Position numbers and translations under genes: made by a program
Part shown: positions 32,947 to 40,908 of the stretch, piece by piece
Numbering within the stretch: position 1 is the first letter of the stretch
How the letters are laid out: each line of letters starts with the position of its first letter
The notes under the pieces: generated by a model
The model's database searches: none
What the model was told of the DNA's origin: nothing
What the model saw: the letters and a program-made list of their open reading frames with translations, nothing else
Assembly (NCBI RefSeq): GCF_002196515.1
Contig: NZ_CP018836.1
Span: forward strand, 868,001-932,000
DNA: 64,000 nt
Direction: 5' to 3'
Source: Vibrio gazogenes
GTDB lineage: Bacteria > Pseudomonadota > Gammaproteobacteria > Enterobacterales > Vibrionaceae

Positions 32947-33134
32947 TGTCAGTTCTGAACCTCGTTCGACGATGAGAAGGTGAAATATTTTGGCCGAATT
33001 GAAAAATATTATGGCGAAATAATGCAATGACGTCCAGCTATCCTACAGGTATCTTAGGATCAACGATGCTGCCCGTTCTGCTCGCTCGGAGCTGACCACC
33101 AGCAGTTTTTATGATGTTCTGAAGGAGTATTGGT

Positions 33135-33527
33135 ATGCAGATTGATACCGCGCAGTTTCCTCTGGTCTGGACGCGATTCAACGCGCCGGGCACCGATCCC
33201 GACGCCTCGCCTTTTGCCGAGTTCGAGGCATTGCTCGCCCGCAAGACCGTCTTTGTGTTGCTCAACGACGAGGGGCTTGATAAAGGCGATCACGAACATG
33301 CGCCGGATGAAATGAAACAAACATCGCGTTGGATGAAAAATCATAAGAGCGAATTGAAAGCCTTCGTGAAAGCAGCGATCTACATCGAGCCGAATATCGC
33401 CAAGCGAATGGCAACGAAAGCGTTCGCCTCAGTATATGAGAAGTTCTGGGGTTATCCCATGGTCATGGTTGCGACCAAAGACGAAGCACTGGCGCTGGCT
33501 CAGAAGTTCTTAGCAGACGAGACCTGA
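33135..33527 (+). CDS. small protein paralogous to 28645-29055
   Basis: Predicted 130-aa protein (MQIDTAQFPLVWTRFNAPGT...) sharing the HEHAPDEMKQTSRWMKNHKS / HEHSPEEKRRT...WMKEHK and KFWGYP segments with the gene at the other end of this locus. No known fold is recognised. AAGGAG lies 8-10 bases before the ATG. It is divergent from the AraC regulator. Its TGA stop lies at the edge of a partial copy of the dispersed structured repeat, so the gene's 3' end may be altered by that insertion. Confidence 0.65.
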   Translation: MQIDTAQFPLVWTRFNAPGTDPDASPFAEFEALLARKTVFVLLNDEGLDKGDHEHAPDEMKQTSRWMKNHKSELKAFVKAAIYIEPNIAKRMATKAFASVYEKFWGYPMVMVATKDEALALAQKFLADET

Positions 33528-33570
33528 AAGATGAACTGGTGCACAGAGCACCGAAGCCTCTGAAATTGGA
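33524..33570 (+). repeat. Structured dispersed repeat, 3' partial copy
   Basis: CCTGAAAGATGAACTGGTGC, ACAGAGCACCGAAGCCTCTG, AAATTGG matches the distal arm of hairpin 3 and the following segment of copies A-E. Confidence 0.55.
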
Positions 33571-33616
33571 TACAAAGTCATCCTTGACAGCATCGTCGTT
33601 TATCATACTCCGTGTG

Positions 33617-33865
33617 CTAGACGTTGCGATTGCCCGAACTGTTGAATGAGTACATTCGAACTTCGTCCCGAGCAAACCAGCCTAGCCTTTCATAAAATTG
33701 TTGGGCATTCACATTGTCGTTATACACAAATAAGTGAGTTTTTGGGACACCAATTTTAGCTAGCGAACGGACTGCTTGGTCAACTCACTCACGACCGAGC
33801 TTCGCCCACCAAAGGACTATCACTTCGTCATAGTCCGCGATTTCCATTTCACGAATTTTTACCAC
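33617..33865 (-). pseudogene. GNAT acetyltransferase remnant
   Basis: In one frame: VVKIREMEIADYDEVIVLWW, a TGA after KLGRE, then KIGVPKTHLFVYNDNVNAQQ and FYERLGWFARDEVRMYSF. The end is a typical GNAT N-acetyltransferase C-terminus (NxxAxxFYExxGF), but the central acetyl-CoA-binding part is deleted and a stop interrupts the frame. The gene is non-functional. Confidence 0.6.
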
Positions 33866-33895
33866 GTGACTCTCCTTGCGTATACGCTTGTCATG

Positions 33896-34312
33896 CTACC
33901 TTTTCGCCATTGGGTGGTCTGGGTTTAATTGAAGAAGGTCCCACAAGTTTCCATACAAATCTTCAAACACGGCTACCGTGCCATAGTCTTGTTCAGTTGG
34001 CTCTCGGACGAAGTGAATACCAATCGATTTCATGCGCTCAAAGTCACGCCAGAAATCATCAGTATTTAGAAACAGGAATACTCGACCACCGGCTTGATTA
34101 CCAATGAAATCATGCTGTTCTGGCTTCGAGGCTTTGGCAAGTAACAATGTGACACCATGAGAGTTTGGTGGCGCGACAACCACCCAGCGTTTGTCTTGTG
34201 CAGGTTGATAAGTATCTTCAATCAGTTCAAATTTGAGTTTGTTTACGTAAAAATCAATTGCTTCATCATAGTCTTTTACAACCAAAGCAATATGAACAAT
34301 GTTCTGTTTCAT
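33896..34312 (-). CDS. VOC-family (glyoxalase/bleomycin-resistance) protein
   Basis: Predicted 138-aa protein. MKQNIVHIALVVKDYDEAID and FYVNKLKF open the first beta-alpha-beta-beta-beta module; a second ends with DYGTVAVFEDLYGNLWDLLQ. Metal ligands could be His7 and the Glu of VFEDLYGN. AAGGA precedes the ATG at 34312. VOC enzymes include glyoxalase I, dioxygenases and drug-binding proteins, and the substrate cannot be told. Cassette-like setting: the same strand as its neighbours, with GGTTAGCGTTACG upstream. Confidence 0.8.
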   Translation of the reverse strand: MKQNIVHIALVVKDYDEAIDFYVNKLKFELIEDTYQPAQDKRWVVVAPPNSHGVTLLLAKASKPEQHDFIGNQAGGRVFLFLNTDDFWRDFERMKSIGIHFVREPTEQDYGTVAVFEDLYGNLWDLLQLNPDHPMAKR

Positions 34313-34453
34313 CGTATTCCTTATTAAAGATTTTGACCGGTAGTATGATACCCCAATCAATTGCGCATTGCGCTGGGACCAAGCGGTTGAAAAACACGAA
34401 AAGGCAACCGCGAAGCTTAACTGTATCAATTGCTTTGATTTGTGATGATCACG
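34313..34453. other. possible integron attC-like spacer
   Basis: On the minus strand GGTTAGCGTTACGTCGGTGA stands at the junction between the GFA gene and the VOC gene, followed by ~100 bp of GC-mixed sequence with inverted segments. It resembles the start and arms of Vibrio attC repeats but was not folded. Confidence 0.35.
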
Positions 34454-34879
34454 TCACCGACGTAACGCTAACCAATCCCTTTCACTTGGCATCGTTTCAA
34501 ATTGCGGAAGACCATCGTTTATGAACCCCACATCCCAGTTTGCATGAGATCCAACATAGACATGAGCGACAACTTTTGTATCCACCGGCTCGGACAGCAA
34601 ACCAGCAGGCACCCAGTATGAATCACCATTCGAGCTGATATTGGGTACCGGACTACCACACTGACAACAAAAATCAGATTTAAAACCCGAGTGAGTAGAG
34701 AACGACCTGATTTGATGCTCGCCGCTACACCAATTAAAATTGGATACCTTAACTATCAAAGCTGAGTTTGATGAAGAACCCGACACTTTGCGACACAACG
34801 AACAATGACATTGATAAATGGGTGGTAATTCGCCTGACAACTCAAACGAGACCTCTCCACATAAACAGTTTCCTTTCAA
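34454..34879 (-). CDS. GFA/CENP-V family zinc protein
   Basis: Predicted 141-aa protein. Cysteine pairs fit the glutathione-dependent formaldehyde-activating enzyme fold: CLCGEVSFELSG, YQCHCSLCRKVSG and FCCQCGSPV. Family members bind two zinc ions; many are not formaldehyde enzymes, so the reaction is unknown. Full length for the family. It lies in an integron-cassette-like row: GGCGTTATGC appears ~40 bp upstream on its strand, just before the start. Confidence 0.8.
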   Translation of the reverse strand: MKGNCLCGEVSFELSGELPPIYQCHCSLCRKVSGSSSNSALIVKVSNFNWCSGEHQIRSFSTHSGFKSDFCCQCGSPVPNISSNGDSYWVPAGLLSEPVDTKVVAHVYVGSHANWDVGFINDGLPQFETMPSERDWLALRR

Positions 34880-34918
34880 TTGAATGATTCCTTGTCAATG
34901 AGTACGCATAACGCCAAG
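34880..34918 (-). other. VCR-like end (GGCGTTATGC)
   Basis: Minus strand AGCTTGGCGTTATGCGTACT, then CATTGACAAGGAATC before the GFA start. GTTATGC is the 3' end typical of Vibrio cassette recombination sites. Confidence 0.4.
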
Positions 34919-35122
34919 CTAAGCGCTGCCGCATTCAACGTCCTTGCTTGCGCTTTTTGTATGCTTACTTACGTAAAAAACACCCAGCACCATACCGACC
35001 GTCAAGCCGAGAACATGGCCTGGCTTCGGATAATGAGCGAAAATAACGCCCGCAATAAGGTGTGCCCCGTTGAACCAGCCAAGCGCACCGAACTTTAAAC
35101 CAAAACTGACGAGTGTAACGCA
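34919..35122 (-). pseudogene. truncated small membrane-protein gene in cassette-like setting
   Basis: The frame VSFGLKFGALGWFNGAHLIA, then GVIFAHYPKPGHVLGLTVGM and VLGVFYVSKHTKSASKDVEC ends in TAG. It encodes two hydrophobic helices split by a PKPGH turn, but no start codon precedes the first helix and a TGA lies upstream. It is either a truncated cassette gene or one with an unusual start. Confidence 0.45.
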
Positions 35123-35209
35123 TCACCTTGATTGCCTTGTTAGCTGGCTATGCCGAATTAGCATTGAATGCATTGGCATTGTTGCATTTAAACTCAAAGT
35201 AATGTGTTG

Positions 35210-36013
35210 CTATCTTTTCCATTCATAACGGATATTTGTACAGTATTGGGAAAATCCTATCTTCTTGTACATCCCGAACCCTTTATTCGAGGACTGGAGA
35301 ATCGCAACCTTATACCCGTCATTAAAAGCATCTTTTAAGATAACATTCATCATATTTCGACCAATACCTTTTCCCCTAAAGCTCGGTATTGTTGAGACCC
35401 AATAAACACCAACGACCCCGTCGCTATAAAAACAACTAGCAGTAGCAACAGGCTGACCATCATATAAACCTAAATAACTTTTCACAGGATTTTTAAAACC
35501 TGCATCCATTAGAATTTTTTTATAGATTGGCCTAAGTTCATGGCTTAATTGAAAACCTTCAAACAAAGTAATGACCCAATCTTCTAAACCTTCCTCAGTA
35601 CTCACTTGTTTTACAGTTAATTTTTCTAATGATTGTGGAGGAAATTCATGACACGCAAGATCGGCTGCCATCCCCGGATTTTCAGAAGAAACCTTTAGCC
35701 CCTGAGATACAAGTATTTCCCCTAAGTTTTTTGGACAACTTGAGGACCACACTTTCCAACAGAAGCCATCCTTTCTCGACTCTAAACTGTCCAGCATGTC
35801 ACGAATAAGTGTATCTGGGTCATTTGGGTTAATTGTGGTTTCCAAAACCCCATTAAAAATTGGGATAGGGTGGGTACTTTCAATCCGGATGAATTGCTCA
35901 TTGTTTTCTAGTGTAATAACACCTGACTGGGCCAGAAATAAATCATAAGAGAGTTGATTTTTATCGATCAACTTGGATAAACGCTGAGGTTCAAAATCTT
36001 TAATAGAATACAT
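35210..36013 (-). CDS. GNAT-family N-acetyltransferase
   Basis: Predicted 267-aa protein. The C-terminal ~130 residues hold the GNAT domain: VYWVSTIPSFRGKGIGRNMM carries the acetyl-CoA-binding RGKGIG loop, and AILQSSNKGFGMYKKIGFSQ the end of the fold. The N-terminal half is a second, less typical domain. The start at 36013 has GGAGAG six bases upstream. Substrate unknown. GCTAACAAGGCAATCAAGG-type sequence 3' of the gene and GCCAGCTAAC 5' suggest a cassette. Confidence 0.8.
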   Translation of the reverse strand: MYSIKDFEPQRLSKLIDKNQLSYDLFLAQSGVITLENNEQFIRIESTHPIPIFNGVLETTINPNDPDTLIRDMLDSLESRKDGFCWKVWSSSCPKNLGEILVSQGLKVSSENPGMAADLACHEFPPQSLEKLTVKQVSTEEGLEDWVITLFEGFQLSHELRPIYKKILMDAGFKNPVKSYLGLYDGQPVATASCFYSDGVVGVYWVSTIPSFRGKGIGRNMMNVILKDAFNDGYKVAILQSSNKGFGMYKKIGFSQYCTNIRYEWKR

Positions 36014-36430
36014 ACTTTCTCTCCAAGTTAATCTAAACAGTACTACCATTTCATTTAACGATTGCCGCTTGTCGCTCCTGCCAGCTAACAGTGATTAGAC
36101 AGCATCCCGCCGTATAACATCCCAGCATTGTGCTGTATAACACAACTTATGATATTAGAACATTGTTGTCTATCTTGCTGAAAATAAAAACAAAATGATG
36201 CATAAAATATGAGATGGGGGTAGACATTACAGCACTGTGCTATCGAATCTGGCGCTCGTTCTTTTATCAGTGAACTTGAACGATCTGTTCAGGATAGAAT
36301 TCTCTTCTTTTCTCGGCAGAGAAAATCAATGATTCAGCCAAACAATGTCCAAAACCCGACGATTCCTGTCAACTTCTGTTCAGATATGATTCACAAACCC
36401 TTCTAGCATGAATGTTCCCTTTCCTAACCT
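36014..36430. other. intergenic region before leuA
   Basis: About 415 bp without a convincing gene. It contains repeated TATAACA/CTGTATAAC elements (36110-36145), and TTATGATATTAGAACATTGT that might be part of a promoter. No attenuator leader peptide rich in Leu was found. Confidence 0.35.
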
Positions 36431-38131
36431 ATGGACAGATTCAACATGCTAGCCACACCATCAGACAAATATGTACCCGCACCGGTCATTCGTTTTCCGC
36501 AAAGAACTTGGCCGTCAAAACAGTTAGAACAAGCCCCCCGCTGGTGCTCGACCGATTTAAGAGACGGCAACCAATCGTTAGCCAACCCAATGAACATCGA
36601 TAAAAAATTGAAGTTTTTCCATCATCTGGTGACATGTGGATTTAAGGAGATTGAAGTAGCATTTCCGTCTGCATCACAAACAGATTTTGACTTTGTCCGC
36701 CAACTGATCGAAAACGCATTGATTCCTGATGATGTCACCATTCAGGTGATTACCCAATCCAGACCGGACTTAATTGAAAGAACCATTGAGTCACTGCTCG
36801 GCGCTACCAAAGCCATTGTTCACTTATACAATGCCACCGCACCGGCTTTCAGAGAAATCGTGTTCAATCAAGACAGACAAGCGACATTAGCGCTTGCGGT
36901 CAAAGGCGTGCAGCAGATCAAAGCATTATGTGAACAGCATCCTGAAACACAATGGACACTGGAGTATTCACCGGAAACCTTTAACTTTACCGAGCCGGAA
37001 TTTGCCCTTGAAATCTGTCAGGCCGTCGCCGAAGTATGGCAGCCTTGTGAGGCTCGCCCTCTGATTATTAACCTGCCAACGACTGTTGAGCGTAACACCC
37101 CGAATGTGTTTGCCGATCAAATCGAACACTTCATCCATAACTTGCATTCATTGGCGCATGTCACCATCAGTGTGCATCCGCATAATGATCGGGGCACGGG
37201 TGTTGCCAGCGCTGAACTGGCGATGCTTGCCGGTGCGACGCGGGTTGAAGGCTGTTTGTTCGGCAATGGCGAACGCACCGGAAATGTTGATTTGGTCACG
37301 CTGGCCTTAAACCTCTATTCACAGGGGATCGACCCGCAATTACGCTTTGCCGATATGCAAAAGACGGTTGAACTGGTTGAAGAGTGTAATGAACTGCCGG
37401 TGCACCCGCGTCACCCGTATGCGGGCAGGCTGGTGTTTACTGCGTTTTCCGGATCACACCAGGATGCGATCAAAAAAGGATTCGCCCGCTATCATGCACA
37501 GCCACACGGCCACTGGAATATCCCTTACTTACCTATCGACCCGATGGATCTGGGGTGCAATTATGAAGAAGTCATTCGAGTCAATAGTCAGTCAGGTAAG
37601 AGTGGTGCCGCATGGCTATTGCAAGAAAATCACGGCTTGGTGCTACCGAAGATGCTTCAGGTTGATTTAAGCAAGAGAGTGAAAAATCATACTGACAGGA
37701 CCGGCAGTGAAATGAATATTGCACAGCTATGGCAACTGTTCAGAACCTCATATGGGTTAGTCAGTCAGCCTTTGATGAGCTTGCAGCACTATCACAGCCA
37801 ACCGACAGCGGACGGACAAAAGATTGAGGCGCAGATTCGTTACCGCGACCAAGTAATCGTCTGTGTCGGTAGTGGTATCGGGCTGATGTCGGCCTTGTTA
37901 ACCGGATTAATGCAGCTGTTTGATTGCCAAGCCAATGTGGTGGATTACCACGAGCACACACTGGGCACGCAAACCCACAGTAAAGCGGCCAGTTATGTTC
38001 AGCTTCAGTCCGCGATGTCTAATGTCAGTATTTTTGGGGTCGCGATTGAAGAGGATGCCACCAAAGCGTCGTTACAGGCATTACTAAATGCCTATGCGCA
38101 ACTTTTGCCAGCTCACGATGTCCATCGATAA
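36431..38131 (+). CDS. leuA: 2-isopropylmalate synthase (LeuA type 2)
   Basis: Predicted 566-aa enzyme that condenses acetyl-CoA with 2-oxoisovalerate, the first step of leucine synthesis. CSTDLRDGNQSLANPMNIDK holds the catalytic/metal Asp, HPHNDRGTGVASAELAMLAG the metal-binding His pair, and LFGNGERTGNVDLVTLA follows. The C-terminal ~120 residues are the leucine-sensing regulatory domain (HTLGTQTHSKAASYVQLQ). Length fits the type 2 (fungal/actinobacterial) class, unlike the shorter enterobacterial LeuA. A start at 36446 (MLATPSDKYVPAPVIR) is equally possible. leuBCD are not adjacent, so it may be a second copy or serve a specialised pathway. Confidence 0.88.
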   Translation: MDRFNMLATPSDKYVPAPVIRFPQRTWPSKQLEQAPRWCSTDLRDGNQSLANPMNIDKKLKFFHHLVTCGFKEIEVAFPSASQTDFDFVRQLIENALIPDDVTIQVITQSRPDLIERTIESLLGATKAIVHLYNATAPAFREIVFNQDRQATLALAVKGVQQIKALCEQHPETQWTLEYSPETFNFTEPEFALEICQAVAEVWQPCEARPLIINLPTTVERNTPNVFADQIEHFIHNLHSLAHVTISVHPHNDRGTGVASAELAMLAGATRVEGCLFGNGERTGNVDLVTLALNLYSQGIDPQLRFADMQKTVELVEECNELPVHPRHPYAGRLVFTAFSGSHQDAIKKGFARYHAQPHGHWNIPYLPIDPMDLGCNYEEVIRVNSQSGKSGAAWLLQENHGLVLPKMLQVDLSKRVKNHTDRTGSEMNIAQLWQLFRTSYGLVSQPLMSLQHYHSQPTADGQKIEAQIRYRDQVIVCVGSGIGLMSALLTGLMQLFDCQANVVDYHEHTLGTQTHSKAASYVQLQSAMSNVSIFGVAIEEDATKASLQALLNAYAQLLPAHDVHR

Positions 38132-38142
38132 AACTATCGATG
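38123..38142. terminator. Bidirectional hairpin between leuA and an AraC gene
   Basis: CATCGAT AAAACT ATCGATG, a 7-bp stem overlapping the leuA stop and 6 bp from the convergent AraC-type gene stop. Confidence 0.5.
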
Positions 38143-38147
38143 ATGCA

Positions 38148-38921
38148 TTAGCGAGCCAATGGCATTACCGGCGGACAATATTCACTCGGAGACAGCCCGG
38201 TGCGGCTTTTAAACATCGCGCTAAATGCACTCGGACTGTCATAACCAATTGCTAATGCCGTATCTAGCACACTACAGCCGCTGGCTAACAGTTCCAGCGC
38301 ATGGAGTAATCGCTTCTGACGTAACCACTCGGTAAAAGTTAACCCCAGTTCTTGCTGAAATCGGCGTGATACCGTCCGCTCGCTTTGGCCGAGCGATTTA
38401 GCCGCATCTGAAGCGGTCCACGGATGAGAGAAACGCTCGGATATGTTACGGCAAAGCATCACCAACGCTTCAGAACTCGGATGAGGAAGATAAAAATCAA
38501 TCGGATCCAACCGGCGTAACTCGTCCAGAATCAATTCAAAGATGCGCTCTTCTCTTGTTCCTGCCATACGAATATCGGGCAGAGAAACCGCCTCCACAAT
38601 TAAACAGGTCAACAACGGGGAGACCGTTGATAACACACAAGTATTCGGCAGATCCGCTCTTGCCATCGGATCGACAAACAGCGTGCGAACACGAACCTCA
38701 CCGGTAATTCTGAGGCTATGGGAAACACCCGCCGGGATCCACAATCCCTTATTGGCGGTCACCACCCATGATCCCGTTTGCGTATCCACGCGAATCACAC
38801 CATTGAGTGCATGTAAAAACTGGGCACACTGATGCTGATGAGGCGCTTCAACATCCCCGTGCACATAATTGTGTGCATAGGCAATAATTGGCGGCCCTAA
38901 CGCTTCGTCACAAAATTTCAT
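38148..38921 (-). CDS. AraC-family regulator with cupin domain
   Basis: Predicted 257-aa protein. The N-terminal cupin has HGDVEAPHQHQCAQFLHALN and GLWIPAGVSHSLRI; the C-terminal AraC domain has KSLGQSERTVSRRFQQELGL and LAIGYDSPSAFSAMFKSRTG, ending LSPSEY. It converges on leuA with 16 bp between stops. The target is not clear; it may be leuA or the ORF-free region to the right. Close in design to the regulators at 32095 and 44639. Confidence 0.85.
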   Translation of the reverse strand: MKFCDEALGPPIIAYAHNYVHGDVEAPHQHQCAQFLHALNGVIRVDTQTGSWVVTANKGLWIPAGVSHSLRITGEVRVRTLFVDPMARADLPNTCVLSTVSPLLTCLIVEAVSLPDIRMAGTREERIFELILDELRRLDPIDFYLPHPSSEALVMLCRNISERFSHPWTASDAAKSLGQSERTVSRRFQQELGLTFTEWLRQKRLLHALELLASGCSVLDTALAIGYDSPSAFSAMFKSRTGLSPSEYCPPVMPLAR

Positions 38922-38965
38922 CCATCATCACACTCATCCAGCCCTGTCTCGCAGTATTTAAAGCC

Positions 38966-39099
38966 GATCACGAAAGGGTTGTCAAACTCGGCCGTGTGCA
39001 TTGGACGCAACAAAAAGCATGATGCGATACGTCAAAGTCAGTGCCTCAATGAACATTCCGTTAATAACCATATCTATTTTCAAGCAACATATCGCATAA
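38966..39099 (+). pseudogene. Decayed fragment of a second PAAR-effector C-terminus
   Basis: DHERVVKLG, a frameshift, then ALDATKSMMRYVKVSASMNI matches HERVVKLGLGALDSTKGMVR and YVKVSAPMEI of the effector at 39336-40469. The fragment then diverges and stops. It is the remnant of a related effector gene placed just upstream of the living one, a sign of past module replacement. Confidence 0.6.
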
Positions 39100-39335
39100 C
39101 CGCAAATCACCCACCTTTAAGACTGTGATTGATGAACAATTGCAGATAAAATTTTCATTTGAGATGTTTATTTAAATTCATATGAATGCGGAAAATTGTA
39201 ACACGATGCCTGTGGAAAAGAAGGGGAATTTTGGAGATGTATCAATGCCCGGTTCGACAACAGGCCCAGCTTCATTTCCGTGGACGGTGAAAGCTGCGAT
39301 GGTGAAATAAAGGATGAAATGACGGGAGAATCGAA

Positions 39336-40469
39336 ATGGCAAAAGGTGCAAAAGTTGGTGATATGGGCAGCGATCACGATGGGTTTCCGCCAACACCTAT
39401 CACATCAGGCTCACCCACAGTGAAATTTGATGGTATCCCAGCAGCGCGTGTTGGCGATCCGTTGGCACCTCACGACAAACCGAAACATCCACCCCATGCA
39501 AGAACAATTGCTTCCGGCTCATCGACGGTGATGATTGATGGGAAGCCAGCCGCGATGTCTGGATGCTCGGTCAATTGTGGCGGAGTGGTGAATGTCAGCG
39601 GTGGTACGGTCAATATCGGCAATCGCCCTGGCGGGGATGCATCCAGCATATCTGTAAAACCGTTGGCAAAAATTGAGAGTCGCACCCATCAATCGCCATC
39701 TCACAACACTGCACAGCATTCATCCGGTCAATCCGATCCCAGTTTGGCTTCAAACGTAGTTCAGGGAGGCTGCTACACGCGTACAATCAAAATCAATCCA
39801 AAGAATATGTACTGGCCGGATTATGGATTATCGCAAACAGTAGAAATTGTCTACGAGCAGGAGACGATTCAATTCGCGGTACTTGCTCCCGATGAATGGC
39901 AAACCTTTTTTGACAGTCTGGATGCAGCAAAAACAATCAAAGAGACGGCCACGGGATTATACAACGCCCGAGAAACCGCCAAGGCATTAGGTGGTTTAGG
40001 TGCCGTGGCCTTTATCAAAGAAATTAATGGTGTCGAGTATTTGATCCTAAAAAACTATGACAAATGGCAACAGACTTTGCTGCACGGCGGTGTATTTAAA
40101 GCCAACCATGAAAGAGTGGTTAAACTCGGTCTTGGCGCATTGGATTCAACAAAAGGCATGGTACGATACGTCAAAGTCAGTGCCCCTATGGAAATTCTTG
40201 TCGGCTCAGCCATCAATGTTCTTCAGGTTATCGTGAACGATGAATATACATTGAGAAAGCTTGGTGTGGATGAAGCAAAATTATTTGTTCATGCAATCGC
40301 TGTTGCAGGACTGGCTCTTGGCCTTGGGATGACTTTCCCTGCGTTTGCAGCAACAGTCGTTGGTCGACTAACGTTACTTGTTATTTCTAGTGCGACTGTT
40401 TGGGTTGCCGACAAGTGGACTGATTTTGAGAAGAAACTTGTCAATAAAGTATTGGAGAACTCTGAGTGA
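39336..40469 (+). CDS. PAAR-domain effector, probably T6SS-delivered
   Basis: Predicted 377-aa protein. Residues 1-~100 are a PAAR repeat domain (AKVGDMGSDHDGFPPTPITS, PAARVGDPLAPHDKPKHPPH, GKPAAMSGCSVNC) that caps the VgrG spike tip. After a Ser-rich linker comes a C-terminal domain ending in two hydrophobic segments (VHAIAVAGLALGLGMTFPAF, GRLTLLVISSATVWVADKW), which suggests a membrane-acting toxin. GGGAG precedes the ATG. The next gene overlaps the stop by GTGA and encodes a membrane protein, a matching immunity partner. An MNT-HEPN gene converges just downstream. Confidence 0.8.
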   Translation: MAKGAKVGDMGSDHDGFPPTPITSGSPTVKFDGIPAARVGDPLAPHDKPKHPPHARTIASGSSTVMIDGKPAAMSGCSVNCGGVVNVSGGTVNIGNRPGGDASSISVKPLAKIESRTHQSPSHNTAQHSSGQSDPSLASNVVQGGCYTRTIKINPKNMYWPDYGLSQTVEIVYEQETIQFAVLAPDEWQTFFDSLDAAKTIKETATGLYNARETAKALGGLGAVAFIKEINGVEYLILKNYDKWQQTLLHGGVFKANHERVVKLGLGALDSTKGMVRYVKVSAPMEILVGSAINVLQVIVNDEYTLRKLGVDEAKLFVHAIAVAGLALGLGMTFPAFAATVVGRLTLLVISSATVWVADKWTDFEKKLVNKVLENSE

Positions 40470-40870
40470 CTAAATGGATTCTATTGATAGTAATGTCTAT
40501 TTTCTTCTTCGTGCTAGGAAGCGGCATTTTTTTCCATTTTTATTTACAGCCATTTTTTACCAGTGAATCAGAGATAGTGTCAGCAGATCCATTTACTTTC
40601 ATGGCTTTTATATTCGGGGGAAGTGCAGGACTACTCATGTTAGCGCCACTCAATACATGTTTCCGACTCATTTATAAACGGGAGATTAATATTAAAATGC
40701 TTTGTGCAATCCCCCTGTTAGCTGGCTGTTTATCCGCTTTCCTTAATTTTCAGATATATCAAAAAATTATAACGCCACAAGGATTGATTGAATGCCCGAA
40801 AAAATCGGGTTACAAAAAGAACTTACTCAGGGATTATGTAAAAAACATTCAGCAGTGTGAAAAGTTCTAA
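40466..40870 (+). CDS. membrane immunity protein for the PAAR effector
   Basis: Predicted 134-aa protein starting at GTG, overlapping the effector stop (GTGA). It has three hydrophobic helices: WILLIVMSIFFFVLGSGIFF, FTFMAFIFGGSAGLLMLAPL and MLCAIPLLAGCLSAFLNFQI. Its layout resembles DUF1240-type small membrane proteins found beside T6SS effectors, though that name is a guess. An inner-membrane immunity protein fits a membrane-damaging toxin. The C-terminal tail is lysine- and cysteine-rich. Confidence 0.7.
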   Translation: MTKWILLIVMSIFFFVLGSGIFFHFYLQPFFTSESEIVSADPFTFMAFIFGGSAGLLMLAPLNTCFRLIYKREINIKMLCAIPLLAGCLSAFLNFQIYQKIITPQGLIECPKKSGYKKNLLRDYVKNIQQCEKF

Positions 40871-40908
40871 TTGAGTGGTGATCGACAATGTTCAACTCAA
40901 GCACCATC

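Noticed and set aside
34880..35098. Plus-strand open frame over the small membrane fragment
   Set aside because: The minus-strand frame has hydrophobic helices and cassette context; the plus-strand one shows nothing.
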